Shown here one piece after another: positions 17,233 to 26,374 of a stretch of DNA of 64,000 nucleotides. Position 1 is the stretch's first letter, and each line of letters starts with the position of its first letter. Below the pieces are notes generated by a model. It was not told where the DNA came from. It saw nothing but the letters and a program-made list of their open reading frames with translations, and ran no database searches. The DNA comes from an uncultured Eubacterium sp. (GTDB lineage Bacteria; Bacillota; Clostridia; Lachnospirales; Lachnospiraceae). Location of the stretch: NCBI GenBank assembly GCA_910584065.1, contig CAJTZN010000010.1, forward strand, positions 20,876 to 84,875. The letters are read 5' to 3'. The position numbers and the translations under genes are program-made.

Positions 17233-17828
17233 ATGAAAAATATTACAACCAGAAATTTTCGCATTTTAAGTGATTTCATGGAAATACGTCAATTTATGGT
17301 AGAAATCTATGAAAGGAATTGGAAAAACGGTGTCCCCGCTCCCTTTTTGGAATATGCCTTATCAAGTGACTGGATGGACAAATCTTTTACACACCGCTAT
17401 CAGATTTGGGAAGATGATGGCACGATCGTTGCTTTTTGTTTTACAGAAAATCCCATCAGTCATATTTATTTTTCGATTCGCCCCGGATATGAATCACTGG
17501 CAGAAGAAATGGTGCAATATTCAGAGAAATACATGCCCCGAATTGACGAAAAACACACATTCGTTCTTTTTGACGACCAGGAATCAGCAAAAAACGCCGT
17601 ATCCAAGGCAGGGTACAAAAAATCCTGGGGCTACAATGAAATGATCTAGAACCTTTATGCACTGTTCCCGAATATCGAAATAAGGGATTGGCGGCAGCTG
17701 CACTGTCTGAAATGTACCGCCGAATGAAACCCTTGGGAGCCACTCATATGACCGGTGGAGGCGACCCGTTTTATGCTGCTATCGGTTTTGAGCCATGTAT
17801 AGAGTGGACTTATTGGGAAAAGAAATAA
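17233..17828 (+). pseudogene. GNAT acetyltransferase with internal deletion
   Basis: The first part, from ATG 17233 with an AAAGGAATT ribosome site, encodes the N-terminal half of a two-domain GNAT protein and stops at 17649 (KSWGYNEMI). A second piece in another frame, ending at the TAA at 17826-17828, encodes the classic acetyl-CoA-binding end: EPLCTVPEYRNKGLAAAAL, then MTGGGDPFYAAIGF. Intact relatives, as I recall them, have some 80 more residues between these parts. An internal deletion that also shifted the frame explains both the missing middle and the early stop. The product can hardly be active. Confidence 0.8.
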
Positions 17829-17852
17829 TGACCTGATCAAATAGCATTCAAA

Positions 17853-17977
17853 AACCGCCCCTGTATCCGAACGATACGCTAATATACTGTACCATTCATA
17901 TTTCGCCAAATGACTTGTCTGAATTTCCATCTGCGTCGTTTGGCCGAAGATGAATGGTACAGTACACTAGGGCGGTT
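17853..17977. repeat. MITE-like palindromic element
   Basis: Outer ends AACCGCCC (17853-17860) and GGGCGGTT (17970-17977) are perfect complements. Inner arms at 17885-17910 and 17939-17964, starting TACTGTACCATTCAT, pair over 26 bp with two mismatches around a 28-base centre. The element fills the gap between two convergent genes. It has no T run, so it is a poor terminator. The shape (about 125 bp, terminal inverted repeats, no coding capacity) suggests a miniature mobile element. Confidence 0.6.
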
Positions 17978-18030
17978 ACTTATATTACCAGATTGGAATT
18001 GCACATTCCGTTTCGGTGCCCCGCCTGCGA

Positions 18031-20955
18031 TCATCCCAGCGTCGACACGGACCGGAACATACTTTCATTCTCCGCCACCTTGCCCTCATTCCCGAGAACA
18101 CAGATCGCGCCGCCGGACAAAACGGCCTCCGCCATCGCAGCCGCTCCCCGTATATCTTCCGCCGTGGCATGAAGGATCTCGTCCCGTTCTTTCTGAACAT
18201 CCTCCTCCGTCACACCGGTCAGATAGGCTGCCATCGACCGCGAACCTTTGGCTTTCGGCGTCAGCGGCGTATCTACGCTGCTGATCGTTCCAATGATATA
18301 CTTCGTCATCTCCCTCTCATCCGCTTCAAACTTCCGCAAATACTCGGGCACGCCCTTGTACACGTCATTGGTGTGGGCGAGATTCGGATCCCGGTAGGAG
18401 ACAAAATACCCTTCGCCGGTATTCGGGAACGCGCACATCACACCGTACGCGCCGCCTTTGACCCGCACCTCATTCCACAGGTAATCAAACCCGAGGATCG
18501 ACCTCACAACCTTGTACACGCCGCTGTACGGTACGCCCGCATCAAGAAAATTACCGGTGCGCGCGACAAACTGAACCTGTCCTGCCGTTTTAAACCCTTC
18601 ATTCTCTGTAATTTCTTCACAGCCAAGCCCCGGTTCCACCGCACGCCCGGCTCCGGTACGAGTTTCCATTTTCTTCACAAAACCGGTAAATGCCTGCTCG
18701 AACGACGCATAATCGCTCTCGGTACACGTAATGCCCGCGCTCATATTGCCGCCTGTAAAGATCTGTTCTGTCAGAAACTTGAGAACCTGAATGAGATTCT
18801 CTTTTTCCCTTTCAAAATTCTCTTCCAGACGGCATAAGAAACGATAATAGGAAATACCGCTGAACTGTTCGTCATACCGGGACGGTTCCGAATCATATGC
18901 CATCGCGCGGCTCACGGCCGTACTGTGGCCGGTCGAAAGCAGACGCATGATCAGCGCTGACTTCTGTTCCCCGATAATTTCCTTCAACCGCTTTTCATCC
19001 TCCAGGTGGGATACGGTCAATGCCTCATACAGCAGATCGATGATCTTTTCCGAGCGGTCGGCAAACACCTTTGTTCCAAACACCAAAAACGCCTTGTACT
19101 GATCCCGGTTGACCCGGCTCTGATATAAATTCGGCATAAAGTACATATCCCCGGCATTTTGCAAAATCTCATTCGAATACGAAAGCTTATCGTGCAGGTC
19201 GGTATCCACGCACCCCAGCACATTACACAGCAAACTGATATACGGGGCGTAATCTTTTAAAAGCGGCTTGATGTCAAACAAGATCTGAATGTACTGGATC
19301 CCGTTTGTAAAATAATCGTGATGGACGACCGGACACCCTGCCGCCGTCTTTTCACGATTCGAAAATCCTTTGGCCTTCGTGCCGATGTCCTCCCTCGCGA
19401 GAAGCGGGATCTTCTCCAGCGCCTCCTTCGGGGATGGTTCCTCCTGATAGCGTTTCAGCTCATCCGTCTGCCGGATGAGTTCCTCTTTCTGCACTTCGGA
19501 AAGGGTGTCAAAATATTTTTTCAGACGAGCTGCCTCCTGCTCTTCCATCTGCGCCGTCAGTCCGGTCTTCGGTTCGATCGTCACAAACGAGCGGTGCGTG
19601 TTATCCAAAAGATATTTCTGGATCAACGACTCAAAATACCCGTCTTCCATTTTCTCCCGCAGCTTTTGAAATGTTTCATTTGCCTGAAGGTGGATAAACG
19701 GCTTTTCCGGATCGTACAGCCAGCTGTCAAAAATCTGCAGTCCATACATAAGCCCTTTCGGATACATCCCGAAATCGGCTTCGCGGTAACGGAACTCCAA
19801 AGCATTCAGTCCGGCGTTCAGGGAATCCCGGTTGATCCCTTCCGTCACGAGTTTTTGCAGCTGCTCCCGTACGATGGCGGCAAACATTTCCTTTTTATCC
19901 GCCGCCGCATTCTTCGCAACAATAGAAAACGTGGGCTGGTAGATCCCCTCGTCATAAAAGCTTACGATCTCCGTCCCAATCCCCGCATCCATGAGCGCCT
20001 GTTTGACCGGCGCTCCGACGCCCTGTACGAGCACATAATTCAGCACCTGGAACGCGAGATACAGCTCCCGGTCTAACGAAGTCGCCACAGCGGCATTGTA
20101 GCTGAAATACGTTTTTTCCTCTGCCGACTCCCCCTCGGCCAGTGAATAATAGCTGCAGCAGTCAACCGGTTTTTCAAAAGCCTCCTGCTTTTGTATACGG
20201 GAATCCACTTCCAAATAGTCAAAACTGCTTAAATAGTTCTCATCGATCCAAGCGAGCTGTTCCGCCATGTCCATATCCCCATACAGATAGAGATAGCTGT
20301 TGGACGGATGATAATAGCGCGAATGAAAGTCCAAATAGTCCTGATATGTCAGATCCGGGATCACGGCCGGATCCCCGCCCGATTCGTGGACATAAGCCGT
20401 ATCAGGAAAAAGCGACTGCTGGATCTTGCGCTCCAGTAATTCTTTCGGGGAAGAATATACCCCTTTCATCTCATTGAACACAACGCCGTTATACGTAAGC
20501 GGCCCATTCACATCGGTCAGTTCATAGTGCCAGCCCTCCTGCTGGAAGATCTTTTCTTCCTCATAAATATTGGGGTAAAACACGGCGTCCAAATACACAT
20601 TCATCAGATTGCGGAAATCCTTGTCATTGCAGCTCGCAACCGGGTACACCGTCTTATCCGGATACGTCATCGCATTCAGGAACGTATTGAGAGACCCCTT
20701 TTCCAGTTCGATGAACGGGTCCTTCACCGGAAAGTTTTTCGAACCGCAAAGTACGGTATGCTCTACGATATGCGCCACCCCGGTCGAATCTTTCGGCGGC
20801 GTCCGAAATCCGATGGAAAATACTTTATTCTCATCTTTTGCCTCGATTGCTACTACTTTCGCTTTTGTTTTTTCATGTTCGAGAAGATACCCGCTGGCAT
20901 CCAGCTCCTTCAATTCCTGCTTTACGATCAACCTGTATCCGTTTATGTCTTTCAT
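18031..20955 (-). CDS. M16C metallopeptidase, presequence-protease type
   Basis: This zinc peptidase of about 974 residues has the inverted HxxEH motif at 62-66 (VAHIVEHTVLCGS) and the distal zinc-ligand region (VVFNEMKGVYSSP). The length and the four-domain clam shape of the M16C group fit PreP/falcilysin-like enzymes that degrade short peptides. There is no signal peptide, so it should be cytoplasmic. The frame is open to 21063, but the ATG at 20955 has an AAGGAG ribosome site and begins the conserved N terminus. It follows glgB by 19 bases and ends a four-gene operon. Confidence 0.93.
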   Translation of the reverse strand: MKDINGYRLIVKQELKELDASGYLLEHEKTKAKVVAIEAKDENKVFSIGFRTPPKDSTGVAHIVEHTVLCGSKNFPVKDPFIELEKGSLNTFLNAMTYPDKTVYPVASCNDKDFRNLMNVYLDAVFYPNIYEEEKIFQQEGWHYELTDVNGPLTYNGVVFNEMKGVYSSPKELLERKIQQSLFPDTAYVHESGGDPAVIPDLTYQDYLDFHSRYYHPSNSYLYLYGDMDMAEQLAWIDENYLSSFDYLEVDSRIQKQEAFEKPVDCCSYYSLAEGESAEEKTYFSYNAAVATSLDRELYLAFQVLNYVLVQGVGAPVKQALMDAGIGTEIVSFYDEGIYQPTFSIVAKNAAADKKEMFAAIVREQLQKLVTEGINRDSLNAGLNALEFRYREADFGMYPKGLMYGLQIFDSWLYDPEKPFIHLQANETFQKLREKMEDGYFESLIQKYLLDNTHRSFVTIEPKTGLTAQMEEQEAARLKKYFDTLSEVQKEELIRQTDELKRYQEEPSPKEALEKIPLLAREDIGTKAKGFSNREKTAAGCPVVHHDYFTNGIQYIQILFDIKPLLKDYAPYISLLCNVLGCVDTDLHDKLSYSNEILQNAGDMYFMPNLYQSRVNRDQYKAFLVFGTKVFADRSEKIIDLLYEALTVSHLEDEKRLKEIIGEQKSALIMRLLSTGHSTAVSRAMAYDSEPSRYDEQFSGISYYRFLCRLEENFEREKENLIQVLKFLTEQIFTGGNMSAGITCTESDYASFEQAFTGFVKKMETRTGAGRAVEPGLGCEEITENEGFKTAGQVQFVARTGNFLDAGVPYSGVYKVVRSILGFDYLWNEVRVKGGAYGVMCAFPNTGEGYFVSYRDPNLAHTNDVYKGVPEYLRKFEADEREMTKYIIGTISSVDTPLTPKAKGSRSMAAYLTGVTEEDVQKERDEILHATAEDIRGAAAMAEAVLSGGAICVLGNEGKVAENESMFRSVSTLG

Positions 20956-20974
20956 GAATCTGTCTCCTTGTCTT

Positions 20975-23236
20975 TCATTCCTTTTTATTTTTTTGCGGCG
21001 TATACTCAAAAATCTGTATCGCGGACGGCGCCAGCACAAATTCGATCGACTGCTCCATTCCATCCTGTTTCACGGCCTTTGACTGTTTCAGCCTTGGATT
21101 TATATTTCCCGTTCCGCCAAAACCTATACTGTCGCTGTTCCATATTTCTTTATATTTTCCGGCCAATGGAACGCCGAGCCGGAATTCCCCATAGGTCACA
21201 GGCGTAAAATTGCAGACGACCAAAAGCGTCTCCCCGGCGCTTTTGCGCAAAAACGAAATGACACTGTGGTCGGCATCGAGCATGCTGACCCACTCAAATC
21301 CCTCGGGCCTGTCGTCCCATGCGTACATTGCCGGATGCTCCTTATAAAATTTCCACAGCGACGCCACATAGTCATGCAGCAGCGTGTGCGGGGATTTGAT
21401 GGAAATAATATCGCCGGAATCGCTTCTTGCCGCCAGCTGGTCGTGAAGCAGCTCCCAATCGAGTTCCCTCTCCTCGCTCCACTCCCGTTCCTGGCCGAAA
21501 TCCTGACCCATAAACAAAAGTTTTTTCCCGGGATGTGCCGCCATATACCCGTACGTCAGACGCAGGCCTGCCAGCTTCTGCTCCTGTGTCCCCGGCATCT
21601 TTCCAAACATGGACGCCTTGCCGTGTACGACCTCATCGTGGGAGAACACGAGAACAAAATTTTCCGAATAGTGGTACACCATGCTAAACGTGAGCATTCC
21701 GTGCCTGCCCTTTCGAAACAGCGGGTCAGTCTTGATATACTCCAGATAATCGTTCATCCATCCCATGTTCCATTTCAGGTCAAACCCGAGTCCACCCTCG
21801 TCGATCTCTCCTGTAACCATCGGCCATGCTGTCGATTCTTCCGCAATCGTGATCGAACCGTCTTTTCTCTCTTTCACTTTTTTGTTTAATTTCTTTAAAA
21901 ATTCAACCGCTTCGAGATTTTCTATGCCGCCATACATATTTGCCACCCATTCGCCATCCTGCTTCCCATAATCCAGATAGAGCATCGATGCCACCGCATC
22001 GAGACGCAGTCCGTCCGCATGGTATTTATCCAGCCAGAACAGCGCATTGGAAACGAGGAAATTCACAACTTCCGGACGCCCGTAATTATAGATCAGCGTC
22101 CCCCAGTGCGGGTGCTCCCCCTGTCTCGGGTCAAAATGCTCGTACAGGCACGTACCGTCAAACCGCGCCAGTCCGTGCTCGTCTTTCGGAAAATGGGCGG
22201 GAACCCAGTCTAAAATGACGCCAATCCCGTTCCCGTGCATATGATCGACAAAAAAACGGAAATCATCCGGTGTCCCGTACCGGGAAGTCGGTGCAAAATA
22301 CCCCGTGACCTGATACCCCCACGACGCATCATAGGGATGTTCCATCACGGGCATCAGTTCTACATGGGTATAACCCATTTTCTTACAATACTCGGAAAGC
22401 ATCGGCGCCAGTTCCCGGTATGTATAAAACTCCTTCCCGTTTTCCTGTTCCTGCGGTTTCCGAAAAGAACCAAGCTGCACCTCGAACACGATGACCGGCC
22501 CGCTGACAGCGTCTTTCTTTTTCCGCTCCGCCATCCATGCCTGATCCTTCCACGCATACTGTTCCAGATCCCACACGATGCTTGCCGTCGCCGGCCGTTT
22601 CTCACAATAATACCCGTAAGGATCTGCTTTGAGTACGACTTTTCCGTCCGCGCCGTGGATCTCATATTTATACAGATCGCCTGGTTCTGTCTGCTCCACA
22701 AACAATTCAAAAATCCCCGTCGCATGACGCCGCATCGGATGTTTCCTGCCGTCCCATCCATTAAAATCACCGACGACGCTGACCGAAACGGCATTTGGCG
22801 CCCACACCGCAAAATTCGTTCCCTTGTGTCCATTCACCGTACGCACATGCGCCCCCAGTTTTTCGTAAATGGTATCGTGCGTCCCGCTCTCAAACATCGC
22901 CTCATCCATCGCGTCCACAAAAGCATCGACCGCATACGCATCACAGATTTCTTTTTTTCCTTCTTCCGTCTCGATCCGAAACGTGTACTCCGGAATCTTC
23001 TTGCCGCCTAAAAACGCAGCAAAATACCCGCTTTGATCCATTTTCGTCATCGCCACCGGACGGCTCTTTCCCTTCACCACGGCCGAAACTTTCTCCGCAT
23101 CCGGAAAATAACCTCTGACAAGCACATTTCCTTTTACTTCTACCGGTCCGAGTACCTCCTGCGGATCCGTGCACTCGGCATATTCCAAATCTTCAATCTT
23201 CGGCCAATCCATGTAATCTTCCAGTTTATGCCCCAT
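20975..23236 (-). CDS. glgB: 1,4-alpha-glucan branching enzyme
   Basis: GlgB cuts alpha-1,4-glucan and rejoins the piece by an alpha-1,6 link. The protein is about 753 residues. Two N-terminal carbohydrate-binding (CBM48-like) domains are visible, the second with FAVWAPNAVSVSVVGDFNGW. The GH13 barrel has the nucleophile D413 (DGLRLDAVASML), the general acid in TIAEESTAW and the HDEVVHGKASM motif. The start at 23236 follows AGGAGG at the right distance; the open frame extends 14 codons further. It is the third gene of the DUF1015-yesL-glgB-peptidase operon. Confidence 0.95.
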   Translation of the reverse strand: MGHKLEDYMDWPKIEDLEYAECTDPQEVLGPVEVKGNVLVRGYFPDAEKVSAVVKGKSRPVAMTKMDQSGYFAAFLGGKKIPEYTFRIETEEGKKEICDAYAVDAFVDAMDEAMFESGTHDTIYEKLGAHVRTVNGHKGTNFAVWAPNAVSVSVVGDFNGWDGRKHPMRRHATGIFELFVEQTEPGDLYKYEIHGADGKVVLKADPYGYYCEKRPATASIVWDLEQYAWKDQAWMAERKKKDAVSGPVIVFEVQLGSFRKPQEQENGKEFYTYRELAPMLSEYCKKMGYTHVELMPVMEHPYDASWGYQVTGYFAPTSRYGTPDDFRFFVDHMHGNGIGVILDWVPAHFPKDEHGLARFDGTCLYEHFDPRQGEHPHWGTLIYNYGRPEVVNFLVSNALFWLDKYHADGLRLDAVASMLYLDYGKQDGEWVANMYGGIENLEAVEFLKKLNKKVKERKDGSITIAEESTAWPMVTGEIDEGGLGFDLKWNMGWMNDYLEYIKTDPLFRKGRHGMLTFSMVYHYSENFVLVFSHDEVVHGKASMFGKMPGTQEQKLAGLRLTYGYMAAHPGKKLLFMGQDFGQEREWSEERELDWELLHDQLAARSDSGDIISIKSPHTLLHDYVASLWKFYKEHPAMYAWDDRPEGFEWVSMLDADHSVISFLRKSAGETLLVVCNFTPVTYGEFRLGVPLAGKYKEIWNSDSIGFGGTGNINPRLKQSKAVKQDGMEQSIEFVLAPSAIQIFEYTPQKNKKE

Positions 23237-23295
23237 TCCATTCCTCCTAAATTTAAAAGTGTAGAACTTCCTATCCATTGCTGCTTCTGACGCAT

Positions 23296-23973
23296 TTATT
23301 CCTCATACCACTGTACGATCTTTTCTCCATCTTCCGTATACTGCTCTTCTGATTTTGGCGTGTATTTCCGCAGTAGATGTTCCATCGGAAATGTATAGAG
23401 GAAAACCGCCGTCCCCGGTACAAACACGAGAAGGATCGGCATCTGCACGACAAACCCCGCATAAATTCCAAATCCCGCGGCAAACAGGATCAGCAAAAGC
23501 AGCAGCGTGTGCAGAAAATGACGAAACGCCGCATAAAGAGAAAACCGGATGATGCGGCCGACACTCATCGTAAACCGGGACAGCACACAAAACACGTACG
23601 ACATCACACAAAATACTACAAACGCGATCGCCAGATAAGCGCCCGCCAGATAGCCGCCATACTCAGATTCTGCATCCGTGATCCCCACCAGGTTCAGATT
23701 GACATACAGGATGCCAATGATCAGTGCAAAGATCAACCACAGGATCGTAGCCGGAACAAAATTCTGCTTAAAACTCCTCCAAAATTCCGTCCACACATAA
23801 CTCCGCTCATGCCGCAGCACCTTTGCCCCCACGTAATACAGTGACGTCGTGGCAGCCCCGATCGTGACGATCGGCACGCAGAATACAACATAAATAATAC
23901 TAAGCCATCCGATGTCAAATATTTTTGACATCACCCTCATCACCGCATTATCCGAATTAAAAAATCGCTCCAT
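23296..23973 (-). CDS. YesL-like membrane protein (DUF624)
   Basis: This 225-residue membrane protein has about five hydrophobic segments. It opens with MERFFNSDNAVMRVMSKIFDIGWLSI and then VVFCVPIVTIGAATTSLYYV, the sequence characteristic of the YesL/DUF624 family. Family members are often encoded with carbohydrate transporters and hydrolases. Their role is not known. The ATG at 23973 has an AGGAGGG ribosome site. It lies 13 bases after the DUF1015 gene and upstream of glgB. Confidence 0.85.
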   Translation of the reverse strand: MERFFNSDNAVMRVMSKIFDIGWLSIIYVVFCVPIVTIGAATTSLYYVGAKVLRHERSYVWTEFWRSFKQNFVPATILWLIFALIIGILYVNLNLVGITDAESEYGGYLAGAYLAIAFVVFCVMSYVFCVLSRFTMSVGRIIRFSLYAAFRHFLHTLLLLLILFAAGFGIYAGFVVQMPILLVFVPGTAVFLYTFPMEHLLRKYTPKSEEQYTEDGEKIVQWYEE

Positions 23974-23986
23974 GCCAAATTCCCTC

Positions 23987-25222
23987 CTAAATCTTATGTA
24001 TAAACAAACCGCTGCGGAGTTTCGGCTCAAACCAAGTAGACTTCGGCGGCATTAACAGACCGTTGTCCGCAACATCAAACAACTCGTCGATCGATGTCGG
24101 ATACATCGAGAACGAAATGCACATATCACTGTCCGCCCGCCGTTCCAGCTCTCCCAGTCCGCGGATCCCGCCGACGAAATCTATACGCGCATCGGTACGC
24201 GGATCGCCAATCCCCAGCACAGGCCCTAAAAGCGTATCCTGCAGGACCGATACATCCAGACGCCCCACGGCATCTTTCCCCTCGAATAACTCCGGTTTCG
24301 CAGCCAGACGGTACCACTTCCCTCCGGAATACATGCCAAACGTACCTTTCCGATCTGGAGATACGGGTGTATCCGAAGGCTCTACCTCGAACATTTCACT
24401 TACCTTTTCCATAAACGCATCCCATGTCAGACCGTTTAAGTCTTTCACCGTGCGGTTATAATCCATGATCATCAGTTCATCGTGCGGAAACAGTACCGAC
24501 AGGAAATAATTAAATTCTTCTTCCCCGGTATATCCCGGATGTTCCTCACGCCGCTTCAAGCCAACCTTGACAGCGGAAGCCGCCCGGTGATGCCCGTCCG
24601 CAATATAAATGCGGTCGATTTCCTGAAACGCCCGGTAAATGACATCGACATCTTCTTTTTCCGCGATCTTCCAGACGCGGTGGGAAACCCCGTCTACTGC
24701 TGTAAAATCATACAGCGCCTTCCCCGCCGCATATTTTTTTACGATCTGATTGATGGCATCGTGTGACCGGTATGCCAAAAAGATCGGCCCCGTCTGCGCC
24801 GAACACGTATCCACATGGGTGATCCGGTCGACTTCCTTGTCCGCCCTCGTGTTCTCATGTTTTTTAATCGTATTATTTAAGTAGTCATCCACGGAAGAAC
24901 AGGCCACAAGCCCCGTCTGTGCCCTTCCGTCCATCACAAGCTGGTAAATGTAATAAACCCTGTCTTCATCGGTTACATAGACGCCGTCCGCCACATCTTT
25001 CTCCAAAAGTTCTTTCGCCTTCTCGTACACTTCAGGGGCATACGTATCCACGGAATCCGGAAAAGCCGTCTCCGCCCGGTCAATTTTTAGGAAAGAAAGC
25101 GGTTCTCTCGCGACCTCTTCTTTCGCCTCCTGTCTGTTGTACACATCGTACGGTAATGCTGCCACACGCTCCGCCAGCGCTTCTGCCGGGCGGACGCAGC
25201 AAAATGGTCTGATCTCTGCCAT
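23987..25222 (-). CDS. DUF1015 family protein
   Basis: This is a 411-residue soluble protein with the DUF1015 layout: an N-terminal AEIRPFCCVRPAEALAERV region, the central HENTRADKEVDRITH and the highly conserved IADGHHRAASA. The DGHHR motif resembles that of ParB/sulfiredoxin-fold nucleotide-using proteins, but no activity can be assigned. The ATG at 25222 is preferred over the one at 25234, because the latter forms part of its ribosome site (ATGAGG). It is the first gene of the operon containing glgB. Confidence 0.88.
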   Translation of the reverse strand: MAEIRPFCCVRPAEALAERVAALPYDVYNRQEAKEEVAREPLSFLKIDRAETAFPDSVDTYAPEVYEKAKELLEKDVADGVYVTDEDRVYYIYQLVMDGRAQTGLVACSSVDDYLNNTIKKHENTRADKEVDRITHVDTCSAQTGPIFLAYRSHDAINQIVKKYAAGKALYDFTAVDGVSHRVWKIAEKEDVDVIYRAFQEIDRIYIADGHHRAASAVKVGLKRREEHPGYTGEEEFNYFLSVLFPHDELMIMDYNRTVKDLNGLTWDAFMEKVSEMFEVEPSDTPVSPDRKGTFGMYSGGKWYRLAAKPELFEGKDAVGRLDVSVLQDTLLGPVLGIGDPRTDARIDFVGGIRGLGELERRADSDMCISFSMYPTSIDELFDVADNGLLMPPKSTWFEPKLRSGLFIHKI

Positions 25223-25370
25223 TGTTATCCTCATTTCTGCGCAGAATGCTGTGTATCGCTTATTCTGCGTCTTTTTACGTGTTCATTGCTTTCAGTTTAT
25301 CATCTACTGTATTAGTATAACGAAAAAGGAAAAAGAAAACAAGCTTTTCGGAAAAGAATATAGATTTCAA

Positions 25371-25399
25371 TTGACAGATTTATCATAACATCATATAAT
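25371..25399 (+). promoter_or_regulatory. consensus sigma-A promoter of antitoxin gene
   Basis: TTGACA (25371-25376), a 17-base spacer and TATAAT (25394-25399) match the housekeeping consensus perfectly. Just downstream, TACG-aaaaaa-CGTA (25405-25418) is a small palindrome that could be an autorepressor site, as is usual for antitoxin genes. Confidence 0.85.
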
Positions 25400-25442
25400 A
25401 CAAGTACGAAAAAACGTATGGATTTTCGAGAGGAGTGATAGG

Positions 25443-25787
25443 ATGCTGGCCGCGAAAAGTATGGATATAAGAGATAATTTTAAGGATTGGTGCGATAAGA
25501 TCAGTATGGGAGAAACCGTGATCATTTCCAGACCCCATAATGAAAATATCTACATGATCAATGAAGCAGAATATAACGCCCTGCAGAAAGCAAAACGAAA
25601 CGCCGAATATATGGCAAAGGTTCATGAAAGTGTGGAAAATCACAAAGAGGGGGATACTATTTCTTTTACAATAGAAGAATTAAAGGCAATAGAAAACGAA
25701 AACTGGAAGCCGACCGAAAAAATATTGGAGTTCGAGAAAAAACATGGTATAAAAAGGAATGGGGAGTTGCATAATGCTTTCCATTAA
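25443..25787 (+). CDS. Phd/YefM-type antitoxin
   Basis: This 114-residue protein resembles YefM/Phd antitoxins in its N-terminal half: LAAKSMDIRDNFKDWCDKI, then TVIISRPHNENIYMINEAEYN, which is the DNA-binding fold that represses its own promoter. The remaining 60 residues are charged and would wrap the toxin. A GAGAGGAGTG ribosome site precedes it. No complete toxin gene follows: an overlapping ATG opens only 17 codons. It therefore appears to be an orphan. Confidence 0.75.
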   Translation: MLAAKSMDIRDNFKDWCDKISMGETVIISRPHNENIYMINEAEYNALQKAKRNAEYMAKVHESVENHKEGDTISFTIEELKAIENENWKPTEKILEFEKKHGIKRNGELHNAFH

Positions 25788-25827
25788 CCCTATATTTATT
25801 TTTTATCAGATATTTACTCTACTTTGA
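25774..25827 (+). pseudogene. possible toxin gene remnant
   Basis: An ATG overlaps the end of the antitoxin gene by 14 bases, the usual spacing for a coupled toxin, but the frame stops after 17 codons (MLSINPIFIFYQIFTLL) and runs into the convergent Uma2 gene. It may be all that is left of a RelE/YoeB-type toxin. It is too short to assign. Confidence 0.25.
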
Positions 25828-26350
25828 TCGTAAGTCCCTCATAAATTCCAGACGGAACATCTTCACCAAAGTTGTACTGTTCTACCTTATCTTTTTCAAA
25901 TTCATAAACCATTGACATCTGTTTATCAGTATCAACAATCCAATATTCTCTAACACCTGCGTTACGATATTTAAAAAGTTTAGTGAAATAATCCATACTC
26001 TTACTGCCAGGAGAAACGATTTCGATAATCCAGTCTGGTGCTCCATGACATCCTTTATCATCTAACTTAGAAGGATCACACACAACCAAAATATCAGGTT
26101 CTACATAATTTATATTATCATCATTTAAAAAAACTGCAAATGGCGCAATATCAACTTCACAGTTTCCTTCATTAGAATCGATGTAGTTAGCAATCTTTAC
26201 AAATATGGAACTTAAAACTCTTTGATGGGTTCTGCTTGGAGCAGCCATGTAATAAATTCGGCCATCGATCAATTCAGCTCGCTTCCCATCTGGCAACGCA
26301 TAAATATCATCAATTGTATAAATATCTTCTTCTCTTAATGCCTCCATCAT
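25814..26350 (-). CDS. Uma2 family (DUF820) nuclease-like protein
   Basis: This 178-residue protein has the PD-(D/E)XK pattern of the Uma2/DUF820 family: GKRAELIDGRIY near the start, then NYVEPDILVVCD and WIIEIVSPGS with the D and E-x-V core, and YRNAGVREYWIVD. Family members are predicted restriction-like endonucleases of unknown role and are often present in many copies. The ribosome site GGAGG is intact. An IS element begins about 25 bases upstream of the start and separates the gene from a good promoter at 27958-27986, so expression is probably altered. Confidence 0.85.
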   Translation of the reverse strand: MMEALREEDIYTIDDIYALPDGKRAELIDGRIYYMAAPSRTHQRVLSSIFVKIANYIDSNEGNCEVDIAPFAVFLNDDNINYVEPDILVVCDPSKLDDKGCHGAPDWIIEIVSPGSKSMDYFTKLFKYRNAGVREYWIVDTDKQMSMVYEFEKDKVEQYNFGEDVPSGIYEGLTIKVE

Positions 26351-26366
26351 TCACACCTCCGCTCTT

Positions 26367-26374
26367 GATCTTAT
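26367..26374. repeat. left target-site duplication of the IS
   Basis: GATCTTAT here is repeated exactly at 27952-27959, just outside the two ends of the IS element. An eight-base direct repeat at both borders is what transposition leaves behind. Confidence 0.65.
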
